DNA of 7,473 nt, taken from Streptomyces katrae (GTDB lineage Bacteria; Actinomycetota; Actinomycetes; Streptomycetales; Streptomycetaceae). Positions within the stretch are counted from its first letter, which is position 1; every line of letters starts with the position of its first letter. The stretch is taken from the NCBI RefSeq assembly GCF_000966975.1, contig NZ_JZWV01000970.1, forward strand, positions 1 to 7,473, given 5' to 3'. Below are positions 1 through 5,825 of the stretch, piece after piece. Both the position numbers and the translations under genes were made by a program. A model generated the notes under the pieces. It was not told the DNA's origin, searched no databases, and saw only the letters and a program-made list of their open reading frames with translations.

Positions 1-467
1 CACGCCGCCCGGCCGGGCCCGTTCAGGGTGGCCAGCCACTGGTCCAGGGCCAGCTCCTCGGCCCCGCCCGCGCGCGGGAACAGCCGCAGCCCCCACACCT
101 GCGGGAGCAGCGCCGGAAGCTGCCCGCGCAGCGGGAGCGCCTTGAAGGTCAGCGGAACCCCCGCCTCCAGGGCGGACCTCAGCACCCGCAGCCGTACGTA
201 CGCGTACCCGGACTCGGGCCCGCCCAGCCCGCCCCGCTGCGCCGGCACCCCGCCCTGCACCGCGGCGGCGTCGGTGGCCCGCCGCCCGCGCGGCAGCGCG
301 CGCTGGGCCAGGGAATGGGCGGTGAGCACCCGCCGGTTGCGGCCCAGGGAGGGCGGCAGCACCAGGTAGGCGAGCCGCACCAGCCGCGGGTAGTGCTCGA
401 CGATGGCGGCCTCGGCCTGCTCGACGTCGGGGGGCAGGGGGCGGGTGGCGGTATCCGGCGCAGTCAC
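1..467 (-). CDS. Unrecognised protein, possibly sigma-factor-like, 5' part only
   Basis: The gene reads leftward from a GTG at 467 and is still open at the window edge, giving 155 visible residues and no stop. I chose the GTG because it opens directly into strongly coding sequence (third positions nearly all G/C); the in-frame sequence upstream has no other start before a stop, and the ATG at 490 is in another frame and stops at once. There is no clear Shine-Dalgarno sequence. Residues 18-40 (start AEAAIVEHYPRLVRLAYLVL) look like the first helix of sigma-70 region 2, and an Arg-rich stretch follows at 42-63 (RNRR, then RALPRGRR). A Gly-rich linker lies around 71-86 and a more ordered section, LRSALEAGVPLTFKALPLRG, at 96-115. 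The sigma resemblance is weak and rests on one helix. It could equally be an actinobacterial protein of unknown function. Coding status is secure; function is not. Confidence 0.75.
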   Translation of the reverse strand, partial: MTAPDTATRPLPPDVEQAEAAIVEHYPRLVRLAYLVLPPSLGRNRRVLTAHSLAQRALPRGRRATDAAAVQGGVPAQRGGLGGPESGYAYVRLRVLRSALEAGVPLTFKALPLRGQLPALLPQVWGLRLFPRAGGAEELALDQWLATLNGPGRAA

Positions 468-482
468 GTTCAGCAGAACGAG

Positions 483-531
483 CGAATCATGGGATGGTCA
501 CCCGCACCGGCGCACACGTTCGGATGATTCG
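483..531. repeat. 8-bp inverted repeat upstream of the leftmost gene
   Basis: CGAATCAT at 483-490 is mirrored by ATGATTCG at 524-531, a perfect 8-bp inverted pair separated by 33 bp. It lies 16-64 bp upstream of the GTG at 467, in a locally AT-rich patch of a very GC-rich region. It may be a regulatory site for the leftmost gene, but chance cannot be excluded. Confidence 0.3.
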
Positions 532-537
532 GGCGCG

Positions 538-554
538 CCGGGCGTGACGCCGGG
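538..554 (-). terminator. Weak hairpin after the phosphatase gene
   Basis: An imperfect hairpin (eight paired positions per arm with one mismatch and a one-base centre, core GGCGT/ACGCC) begins about 14 bases past the stop of the phosphatase gene. It has no T-run, which is usual for Streptomyces terminators. It could be a weak terminator, or an incidental GC-rich palindrome. Confidence 0.25.
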
Positions 555-567
555 CCGGATCGGCTGG

Positions 568-1362
568 TCAGGCGACGAGCCGCGCCCGCAGCGCCTCGAC
601 CGTCTCGTCCGGGACGTCCAGGCCGTCGCGGACGTACTTCTCCATCGACCCGAAGCGCAGGTAGAGCTCGTCCAGGCCGGCCTCAAGGTACGAGGGGAAC
701 ACCCCGATCAGCGCCAGTGCGATGTCCGGGTCCCCGCCGGCGGCGGTGAAGCCCTCGATCAGCGGGGCGAAGGCCGCCTTCACCGCGGGGTTCACCGCCA
801 TGTATTCGGCCATCAGGGTCTCGTCGTCGGCGCCGAGCAGCGACAGCAGCACCGTCGCGCCCCAGCCCGTACGGTCCTTGCCGGCCGTGCAGTGGAACAG
901 CAGCGGGCCCGCCTCCGGGTCGGCGGCCTCCATCAGCAGCGTGCGGTACGCGGCGTGCGCGGAGGCCGTGGTGACGAAGGACCGGTAGACCGAGCCGAAC
1001 AGGGCCTGCGCCTTGCCGTCGCCCAGGTGCTCGTCGGCCGCCACCGGGTCGGCCAGCAGGTCCTTGAGCTGCGCCGCGGCGGGCATCCGGGACTCGGTGA
1101 TCTTGTCGGCCAGGACGTCGCGCACCAGCAGGCGGGCACCCTCCGGTATCCGGTCCGGGTGATCGGCCCGCTCGGCGTCGCTGCGCAGGTCGATGACCGT
1201 ACGCAGGCCCAGCGCGGCCACCGCCGGGTCGGCGTCGAGGTCGAGGCGGTCCAGGGCGGCCGAGCGCAGCACGAGGCCGGAGCGGACGGTACGGCCGCCG
1301 GCGAGCGGGGTGCCGCCGAGGTCGCGGAGGTTGGCGACGGTGGTGGAGGTCGTGGCGGTCAT
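568..1362 (-). CDS. Tyrosine/dual-specificity (PtpB-like) protein phosphatase
   Basis: This 264-residue protein is predicted to be a cysteine-dependent phosphatase. The signature HCTAGKDRTG at residues 157-166 fits HCX5R(T/S): Cys158 is the expected nucleophile and Arg164 the phosphate-binding arginine. The exact HCxAGKDRTG form is known from the PtpB/LipA-like family (Y_phosphatase3), whose members act on phosphotyrosine and in some cases phosphoserine/threonine or phosphoinositides. The family's N-terminal NLRDLGG motif is at 11-17, and TVIDLRS at 55-61 matches the usual IDLR strand. Length is normal for the family. There is no signal peptide or membrane segment, so it should be cytoplasmic or exported by an unseen route. 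The ATG start is supported by GGAG at 1371-1374, eight bases upstream. It lies 150 bp downstream of the rhomboid-like gene on the same strand and may have its own promoter. The substrate cannot be told from sequence. Confidence 0.92.
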   Translation of the reverse strand: MTATTSTTVANLRDLGGTPLAGGRTVRSGLVLRSAALDRLDLDADPAVAALGLRTVIDLRSDAERADHPDRIPEGARLLVRDVLADKITESRMPAAAQLKDLLADPVAADEHLGDGKAQALFGSVYRSFVTTASAHAAYRTLLMEAADPEAGPLLFHCTAGKDRTGWGATVLLSLLGADDETLMAEYMAVNPAVKAAFAPLIEGFTAAGGDPDIALALIGVFPSYLEAGLDELYLRFGSMEKYVRDGLDVPDETVEALRARLVA

Positions 1363-1512
1363 CGTGGCGGCTCCAGCGGTGTGCGCGCGGCGAGGGGGAC
1401 CCGGCCGGCGGGGTGAGGTGTGGTGACTCGTGTCAGGCGTGTCAGGCCTGTCGTGCGGGTGGTGCGTGTCCTGCGGGCGCGGGGCGGTGGCGGCCGCCGT
1501 CGCGCCTCTTGC
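1363..1512. other. Intergenic gap between rhomboid-like and phosphatase genes
   Basis: This 150-bp gap holds the phosphatase ribosome-binding site (1371-1374). It also has a short direct repeat, GTGTCAGG at 1430-1437 and again at 1439-1446, the second copy running into the palindrome CAGGCCTG at 1443-1450. I see no convincing terminator for the rhomboid-like gene, so read-through into the phosphatase gene is possible. No promoter hexamers stand out. Confidence 0.4.
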
Positions 1513-2136
1513 TCACATATGGGAGATTTTCCGATGGTTCGACCGGGAAAGATAATCGACGGCGAACGAGACCCCCAGGCCGAGGCCCAGCGCCACGAGG
1601 TGGCCGGCGTCGGTGAAGGTCCGCTCCCGCCGCAGCACCGGCCGCGCCGCGAGCGCCAGCAGCCCGGCCCGGGCCGTCGTGCGCACCGCCCCGCGCGGCA
1701 GGGCCGAGGTCAGCGCGCCGAGGACGGCGTTGAACCCGTAGCTCGTGCCGACGTCCAGGGCCCGCCGGGTCTCCCGGTCGGCCGTGCGGCGCAGCACCCC
1801 GTAGACGAGGAGCGTCGCCGAGGCGTGCCCGAAGAGGAAGACCGCGGCCGTCCACCAGGCCCCGTAGGCGTACTCCGCGTAGCCCAGCACCGCGACCAGC
1901 AGCAGCGCGTACGGCAGCGGCATCGGTTCCTCGACGACGAGCGCACTGCTCAGCAGGGTCTCCCAGCGGCCGCGGTCGAGGTTGTCGACGTTCGTCGAGC
2001 AGTCGCGCAGCATCCGCTCCCGCTCGGCCGGGGCCAGCCGCTCCAGGGCATGGGCCCCGAGCTGGACCCCGCCCGTGTAGAGCGCGCCCAGCGGGCCCAG
2101 GGGGAGCGACGGCCAAGACCGGGGGAGTGGATTCAC
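1513..2136 (-). CDS. Rhomboid-like integral membrane protein
   Basis: With the GTG start at 2136 the protein has 207 residues. An in-frame start at 2274 would add 46 low-complexity residues and overlap the divergent gene beginning at 2202, so I prefer GTG. There are about five hydrophobic segments: roughly residues 11-27, 73-86, 91-115, 130-145 and 178-196. STNVDNLDRG (47-56) followed by LLSSALVVEE (61-70) is the entry loop typical of actinobacterial rhomboid-like proteins. His104 (LFGHAS), Ser132 within DVGTSYGF (128-135), and His179 (TDAGHLVALG) line up with the rhomboid HxxxN-type, GxS and catalytic-His positions, so a Ser-His dyad may be present. The serine motif reads GTSYG and not the classic GxSG, so activity is uncertain. 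It would act within the cytoplasmic membrane. The C-terminus is short and basic (SRSNHRKISHM). The gene is divergent from the Met/His-rich gene and precedes the phosphatase gene. Confidence 0.85.
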   Translation of the reverse strand: MNPLPRSWPSLPLGPLGALYTGGVQLGAHALERLAPAERERMLRDCSTNVDNLDRGRWETLLSSALVVEEPMPLPYALLLVAVLGYAEYAYGAWWTAAVFLFGHASATLLVYGVLRRTADRETRRALDVGTSYGFNAVLGALTSALPRGAVRTTARAGLLALAARPVLRRERTFTDAGHLVALGLGLGVSFAVDYLSRSNHRKISHM

Positions 2137-2201
2137 CCGTCCATGATCGGATACGGCCCCGGCGGGAGCGTGGGCGGCCCCCGTGAGAGCATGACCCGGA
2201 C
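2137..2201. promoter_or_regulatory. Divergent promoter gap
   Basis: These 65 bp separate the starts of the rhomboid-like gene (leftward) and the Met/His-rich gene (rightward), so promoters for both must lie here or inside the neighbouring genes. For the leftward gene, GATCAT on the minus strand sits six bases before the GTG, an arrangement compatible with a leaderless transcript. For the rightward gene a weak GAGAG (2185-2189) is the only Shine-Dalgarno-like sequence. No clear -35 element or metal-regulator operator is visible. Confidence 0.35.
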
Positions 2202-3263
2202 ATGTCTGAAATCCGCCTCCGCGCTCCGCTGCGCGCCATGCGGGCCGCGATGTTCGCGGCCGTGTGCGTGGCATTGGGTGCGCTGGGGCATTCGTACATG
2301 TCCGGGATGGATGTCCCCTTCGCCCTCCTCCTTGGCGCCTTCGCCGTGACCGCCGCCCTCGCCTGGACGGCCGCCGGCCGCCGGTGCGGGCCGCTGGGCA
2401 TCACCACGGCCCTGCTGGCGGTCCAGGCCGCGCTGCACGTCGCGTTCTCCGCCGGCCAGGGCCACGGGCACGGCTCCGCCGCGATGGCGGGGCACCACCA
2501 CCCGTTGCCGCACCCGGGCGGGGGCACAGCGCACTCGGGCATGATCCACGCCCCGGGCCTGGCGGACGGGCCGGACTCGGCTTCCGGGATGGCCGACGGC
2601 ATGGCTCCGGCCTTCGGGACGGCCCACTCGGGTGTGGCCCATGCCTCCGGCGTGGCGGACGCGATGACCTCCGCCACCGGAATGGCCGACGGGATGGCTC
2701 CGGCCTCCGGGATGGCCCACGCGGACATGGCCCACGCTTCCGGGGTGGCCGACGGGCTGGCTCCGGGCTCCGGGATGGCCCACGCGGGCATGGCCCATTC
2801 CGGCATGGCCCACGCCTCCGGCCTGGCGGACGGGATGACCTCCGCCACCGGGATGGCCGACGGTACGGGCTCCATGTCCGGGATGGCCGACGGCATGGGC
2901 GGCGGGCTCGCCGATCTGCTCGGGACGGCCGGGCACGGCGGCTTCGGGATGCTCGCCGCGCACCTGCTCGCCGGGCTGTTCTGCGCCCTCTGGCTCGCCT
3001 GGGGCGAGGCCGCCGTGTTCCGGCTGGCCGGGGCCCTCGGGGCCACCGCCCTGCTGGCCGCCCGGCCCCTCGCCCGCGCCCTCGTCCTGCTCCGCACCCG
3101 GCCGGCCCCCGTACCGGGCCCGCCCGCGCAGCGTCCCTCGTACCGGCCGCCGCGCCGCCTGCGCGGAGCCGTACACGCCCATACGGCCGTCCGCCGGGGC
3201 CCGCCCCGTCGGCGAGACACCCGCACCACGGCCCTCCGGCCGCTTCCTGCCCGCGCCGTCTGA
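2202..3263 (+). CDS. Membrane protein with Met/His-rich repeat domain, probably metal-binding
   Basis: This 353-residue protein has three N-terminal hydrophobic segments (about 14-33, 38-58, 66-84), a long central loop (85-246), two more segments (248-273, 277-298), and an Arg/Pro-rich tail. The loop starts with a histidine cluster (88-104, including GHGHG and HHHPLPH) and continues as a repeat domain built from tetrapeptides G-(M/V/L/T)-A-(D/H). Residues 114-232 contain 16 methionines and many histidines. Met and His in this density are typical of proteins that bind copper, often Cu(I) in an oxidising extracytoplasmic space, so I infer copper binding or buffering outside the membrane. No catalytic motif is visible, and I cannot name a family. 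The ATG at 2202 has only a weak ribosome-binding site. It is followed 76 bp later by the PepSY gene on the same strand, probably an operon. The unusual tail (299-353) has much lower complexity than the membrane part. Confidence 0.85.
   Translation: MSEIRLRAPLRAMRAAMFAAVCVALGALGHSYMSGMDVPFALLLGAFAVTAALAWTAAGRRCGPLGITTALLAVQAALHVAFSAGQGHGHGSAAMAGHHHPLPHPGGGTAHSGMIHAPGLADGPDSASGMADGMAPAFGTAHSGVAHASGVADAMTSATGMADGMAPASGMAHADMAHASGVADGLAPGSGMAHAGMAHSGMAHASGLADGMTSATGMADGTGSMSGMADGMGGGLADLLGTAGHGGFGMLAAHLLAGLFCALWLAWGEAAVFRLAGALGATALLAARPLARALVLLRTRPAPVPGPPAQRPSYRPPRRLRGAVHAHTAVRRGPPRRRDTRTTALRPLPARAV
2556..2897 (+). repeat. Coding repeat: 31-residue higher-order units
   Basis: Within the Met/His-rich gene, 15 tetrapeptides of the form (G/D)-x-A-(D/H) begin at residues 119, 129, 139, 144, 150, 160, 170, 175, 181, 191, 196, 201, 207, 217 and 227. 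The spacing 10-10-5-6 recurs, giving a 31-residue (93-bp) unit. Units start at 119, 150, 181 (shortened to 26, spacing 10-5-5-6) and 207. At the DNA level, 2640-2693 and 2811-2864 match at 49 of 54 positions. This points to expansion by duplication followed by divergence, and the array could vary in copy number between strains. Confidence 0.85.
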
Positions 3264-3339
3264 CCGGCGCACCCTCCGTCCACGAGGGGGTGGCGGGACC
3301 GGGGGCCGATCCCCTGTTTCGCCGAACCCCAGGACCGAC
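3264..3339 (+). other. Gap inside the putative metal-handling operon
   Basis: The 76 bp between the Met/His-rich gene and the PepSY gene contain short GC-rich potential hairpins (for example GGGG/CCCC around CCGAT at 3302-3314) but nothing as strong as the terminator at 4872. AGGA at 3331-3334, five bases before the ATG, is a good ribosome-binding site for the PepSY gene. Co-transcription is likely. Confidence 0.45.
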
Positions 3340-4863
3340 ATGTCCCTTGACGACCTCACGGACGCCCGCACGCGGGACGCCGAATCCGCAGCCGAACCCG
3401 GGCCCGACGGCCCGGCCGAATCCGGCCCCGCCACCCCGGCCGACACCGCCCGGGCCCCCATGACCGGCGGAGCCGGCGGCGGAGCCGCGGGATGGGCCGC
3501 GCTGCGGCCGCTGCTGCTGCGCATGCACTTCTACGCCGGGCTGCTCATAGCCCCGGTGCTCTTCCTCGCCGCCGCCACCGGTCTGCTCTACGCCGGTTCC
3601 TGGCAGGCCGAGCGGATCCTCTACTCCCACGAGCTGACCGTCGACCGGGTCGGCGAGGCATCCGTCCCGCTCGGCACCCAGGTGAAGGCCGCCAAGGCCG
3701 CCGAACCCCAGGGCAAGGTGGTCGGCGTGTGGCCCGCGCCCGAGGCGGACGCCACCACGCGCGTGATCATGGAGGAACCGGGCCTGGAGGAGGGCAAGAC
3801 GCTCACCGTCTTCGTCGACCCCTACACCGCCGAGGTCCGCGGCCGGCTCACCACCAGCGGTGACGCGCTGCCCCTGCGGGCCTGGCTGAGCGAGTTCCAC
3901 GCAAGCCTCCAGCTCGGGGAGTTCGGCCGGAACTACAGCGAACTCGCCGCCAGCTGGCTCTGGGTGGTCACCCTCGGCGGCCTCGCCCTGTGGATCGGCC
4001 GCCGCCGCACCCGCAAGGCCCTGCTCGTCGTCCCCGACCGCCGGGCCACCGGCCGCCGCAAGACCCTCTCCTGGCACGGCAGCATCGGCCTCTGGGCCGC
4101 CGTGGGCCTGGTCGGCCTCTCCGCGACCGGCCTGACCTGGTCGAAGTACGCCGGTGAGAACATCGGACAGCTCCAGGACCGGCTCGGCGGGGCCACCCCC
4201 TCCGTCGCCGCCCAGCTCACACCGGGCGCGGCGGCCGCCGACGGCGGAGGCGAGCACGCGGGGCACGTCATGCCCGACGGCACGGAGATGACCATGCCGA
4301 TGCCCGCCACCGACATCGGCATCGACAAGGCCGTCGCCGCCGCCCGCGCCGCCGGGGTCACCGAGAGCCTGCGCGTCACCCTGCCCGCCAAGGGCAAGGG
4401 CTACGTCGTCAAGGAGGCCGACAAGACCCTGCCCGTGCACCTGGACTCGGTCGCCGTCGACCCGGCCGACGGCCGGATCATGGACGAGCTCCGCTTCGCG
4501 GACTACCCGCTGCTCGCACAGCTGACCCGGTTCGGGATCGACCTGCACATGGGCCTGACCTTCGGGATCGCCAACCAGATCGCCCTGGCCGCGCTCGCCG
4601 TGGCGGTGATGTTCCTGATCGTCTGGGGCTACCGGATGTGGTGGATGCGCCGGCCCACCAAGGACCGCGCCCTCTCCGTCGGGCGCGCCCAGCCGCGCGG
4701 TGCCTGGCGCAGGCTGCCGGTGACCGTGCTGCTGCCGTTCGCCTGCGTGACCGCGGTGGTGGGATGGTTCGTCCCGCTGCTGGGGATCAGCCTGCTGGCG
4801 TTCCTCGTGCTGGACGTGGCCCTCGGCTTCGCCGCCCGCAGGCGGGCGCCGAAGGCCGCGTGA
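3340..4863 (+). CDS. PepSY-associated transmembrane protein
   Basis: This is a 507-residue membrane protein of the PepSY_TM type. An acidic, Pro/Ala-rich cytoplasmic-looking N-terminus (1-55) precedes the first helix, which starts with RMHFYAG (61-67), a hallmark of the family. Further hydrophobic segments lie near 203-222, 246-267, 409-432, 460-480 and 481-500. Conserved-looking histidines sit at membrane borders: His63, His187 (SEFHASL), His246 (SWHGSIG) and His403 (DLHMG). The two loops, about 85-200 and 270-400, hold PepSY-like segments such as TLTVFVDPYTAEVRGRL (154-170) and VHLDSVAVDPADGRIMDELR (366-385). The second loop also has HAGHVMPDGTEMTMPMP (306-322), another possible metal site. 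Relatives occur in iron and copper uptake or ferric-reductase contexts, and paired membrane histidines may bind haem. Together with the Met/His-rich neighbour this suggests metal transport or reduction at the cytoplasmic membrane. The start is supported by AGGA at 3331-3334. Confidence 0.9.
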   Translation: MSLDDLTDARTRDAESAAEPGPDGPAESGPATPADTARAPMTGGAGGGAAGWAALRPLLLRMHFYAGLLIAPVLFLAAATGLLYAGSWQAERILYSHELTVDRVGEASVPLGTQVKAAKAAEPQGKVVGVWPAPEADATTRVIMEEPGLEEGKTLTVFVDPYTAEVRGRLTTSGDALPLRAWLSEFHASLQLGEFGRNYSELAASWLWVVTLGGLALWIGRRRTRKALLVVPDRRATGRRKTLSWHGSIGLWAAVGLVGLSATGLTWSKYAGENIGQLQDRLGGATPSVAAQLTPGAAAADGGGEHAGHVMPDGTEMTMPMPATDIGIDKAVAAARAAGVTESLRVTLPAKGKGYVVKEADKTLPVHLDSVAVDPADGRIMDELRFADYPLLAQLTRFGIDLHMGLTFGIANQIALAALAVAVMFLIVWGYRMWWMRRPTKDRALSVGRAQPRGAWRRLPVTVLLPFACVTAVVGWFVPLLGISLLAFLVLDVALGFAARRRAPKAA

Positions 4864-4871
4864 CGCGGTGA

Positions 4872-4911
4872 CGGTGGGCCCGTACGCGCTCCGGCGCGTA
4901 CGGGCCCACCG
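4872..4911. terminator. Strong bidirectional hairpin terminator
   Basis: A perfect 18-bp stem (arms 4872-4889 and 4894-4911) closes a four-base TCCG loop. It begins nine bases after the PepSY stop codon and ends 12 bases before the stop of the convergent winged-helix gene. It has no T-run, as is common in Streptomyces. Its position and symmetry fit a terminator that serves both strands. Confidence 0.88.
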
Positions 4912-4923
4912 CCGTACCGGGCC

Positions 4924-5559
4924 TCAGGGGGTGTACTTGTACCCCACGCGGCGGACCGTCTGGATCGCGCCGCGGTGCGCCGCGCCGAGCTTCCGCCGCA
5001 GGCGGGCGATGTGGACGTCGACCGTCCGGCCGTCGCCGACGTGGCCGTAGCCCCACACCGTGGTGACCAACTGGTCGCGGCTGTGCACCCGGTGCGGGTG
5101 GGCCACCAGGTGGGCGAGCAGCTCGAACTCCAGGTAGGTGAGGTCGAGCAGTTCGCCGTCCACCTCCGCCGTGCGCTGCGCGGTGTCGATCCGCACGAGC
5201 GCGTCTCCGGTGGTGGTCGAGGGCTGCGCCGCAGGCTGGACGGGCGCCACGGTCCCGGCCCCCGGTGCCGGCACCGGTACGGGCACGGAGTGCGGGGCGA
5301 AGGCGATCGGCTGCTGGTCGGCCGGTACGAGGACCAGGTAGCCGACCATCGGCGGCTGGCCCGGCAGGGTGGGCACGGCGTGCTGGGGCGCGGGCAGCCA
5401 GGTGGCGCCCGGCGGGAGCAGGTCCGCCACCCGGGCCACCTCGTCCCGGTCCACGGCCCGCAGCCGGTGGCGCGGACCGGCCGCCGGGAACGGCGGGAAG
5501 GGCAGGGGCGCGGAGGTCGCAGCGGAGGCGGCAGAAGCGATGGAGCGGGTGTTAGCCAT
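4924..5559 (-). CDS. OmpR-type winged-helix regulator without receiver domain (GlnRII-like?)
   Basis: This 211-residue protein has a C-terminal OmpR/PhoB DNA-binding domain (about 120-209): LDLTYLEFELLAHLVAHP (138-155) is the transactivation-loop and helix region, DGRTVDVHIARLRRKLG (176-192) the recognition helix, and TVRRVGYKY (201-209) the wing hairpin. There is no receiver domain and no phospho-acceptor aspartate. Instead, residues 1-119 are Ala/Pro-rich with one ordered section, RHRLRAVDRDEVARVADLLP (30-49), continuing to MVGYLVLVPAD (71-81), and a Pro/Val linker (90-113). It is therefore an orphan regulator that cannot use standard phosphotransfer. The wing domain closely resembles that of GlnR, the actinobacterial nitrogen regulator. 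GlnRII, a second S. coelicolor regulator reported to bind glnA, glnII and amtB promoters, lies near glnII, so orthology is plausible but is inference from position. The ATG start has AAGAG on the minus strand about ten bases upstream. The gene lies downstream of glnII on the same strand. Confidence 0.88.
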   Translation of the reverse strand: MANTRSIASAASAATSAPLPFPPFPAAGPRHRLRAVDRDEVARVADLLPPGATWLPAPQHAVPTLPGQPPMVGYLVLVPADQQPIAFAPHSVPVPVPAPGAGTVAPVQPAAQPSTTTGDALVRIDTAQRTAEVDGELLDLTYLEFELLAHLVAHPHRVHSRDQLVTTVWGYGHVGDGRTVDVHIARLRRKLGAAHRGAIQTVRRVGYKYTP

Positions 5560-5597
5560 GAGTGGTCAGCTCTTTCACGCGGAGTGGTCGGCAGAAG

Positions 5598-5634
5598 ACG
5601 TACGTGTGCATGTGCACGTGTGCGTATGCACGTA
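5598..5634. promoter_or_regulatory. 37-bp alternating purine-pyrimidine tract upstream of the regulator gene
   Basis: Every base from 5598 to 5634 alternates purine-pyrimidine, mostly as GT/AC and CG steps (TACGTG, TGCATG, CACGTG). Such tracts can adopt Z-DNA under negative supercoiling. The segment 5601-5634 is also an imperfect dyad, with perfect outer arms TACGTG/CACGTA and a central CACGTG at 5615-5620. It lies 39-75 bp upstream of the regulator's ATG (5559), where a promoter, leader or operator would be expected. An autoregulatory or partner-protein binding site is possible. No coding role is apparent. Confidence 0.6.
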
Positions 5635-5696
5635 GTCGTTGCGTACCGCGCAGACCGAAGGCCCCGGGCGGATCTGGTGAGAGGTCCCGGAAGGCT

Positions 5697-5825
5697 TTAG
5701 AGGGCCGGCGCGTTCTCGGCGCGGCAACACACCCGGTCGAAATCGTGGTCCTGACGGGACGGCCAGAACGGCTCCAGGTCGCTGCGACCTGTCGGGGTGT
5801 ACGGATGGCTGGCCATGGGCGTCAT
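5697..5825 (-). CDS. Small 42-residue protein, Cys-Cys motif
   Basis: A short gene starts at ATG 5825 (or an in-frame ATG at 5816) and ends at TAA 5697-5699. Its codons have a coding-like third-position bias (about 85 percent G/C), which the other frames here lack. The product is hydrophilic, with no membrane segment or signal peptide. The N-terminus is HPYTPTGRSDL (7-17), the middle is EPFWPSRQDHDFDR (18-31), and the C-terminus is VCCRAENAPAL (32-42) with adjacent cysteines 33-34. The C-terminal portion looks like a short conserved motif, but I do not recognise a function. There is no ribosome-binding site before either ATG, so translation could be leaderless or the start could be misjudged. 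It lies between glnII and the winged-helix gene on the same strand, in a gap otherwise without genes. Confidence 0.5.
   Translation of the reverse strand: MTPMASHPYTPTGRSDLEPFWPSRQDHDFDRVCCRAENAPAL
5775..5791. repeat. 17-bp perfect odd palindrome
   Basis: CAGGTCGC at 5775-5782 is exactly inverted at 5784-5791 around a single central T. It lies inside the small gene (codons about 12-17). It might be an operator or an RNA hairpin in the transcript, or chance in GC-rich coding sequence. Confidence 0.35.

Noticed and set aside
403..1416. A 337-codon plus-strand open frame opposite the phosphatase.
   Set aside because: The minus strand encodes a clear phosphatase with an intact active site. The plus-strand product has no recognisable feature.
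2137..2274. An upstream start at 2274 for the rhomboid-like gene.
   Set aside because: The additional 46 residues are low-complexity and would overlap the first 73 bases of the divergent Met/His-rich gene. GTG at 2136 gives a normal length.
2520..2910. CRISPR-like array suggested by regular repeats.
   Set aside because: The repeats lie in frame in a coding sequence, vary at many positions and have no unique spacers.
1442..3283. A 613-codon open frame on the minus strand across the Met/His-rich gene and the rhomboid-like gene.
   Set aside because: Its translation is low-complexity (Ala/Pro/Ser/Arg repeats) antisense to the repeat domain and lacks recognisable domains. It is explained by strong codon bias of the real plus-strand gene and by the repeats.
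2401..4548. A 715-codon minus-strand open frame opposite the PepSY and Met/His-rich genes.
   Set aside because: It is antisense to the well-supported PepSY protein. The composition (Gly/Arg/Pro/Ala) is typical of shadow frames in GC-rich DNA.
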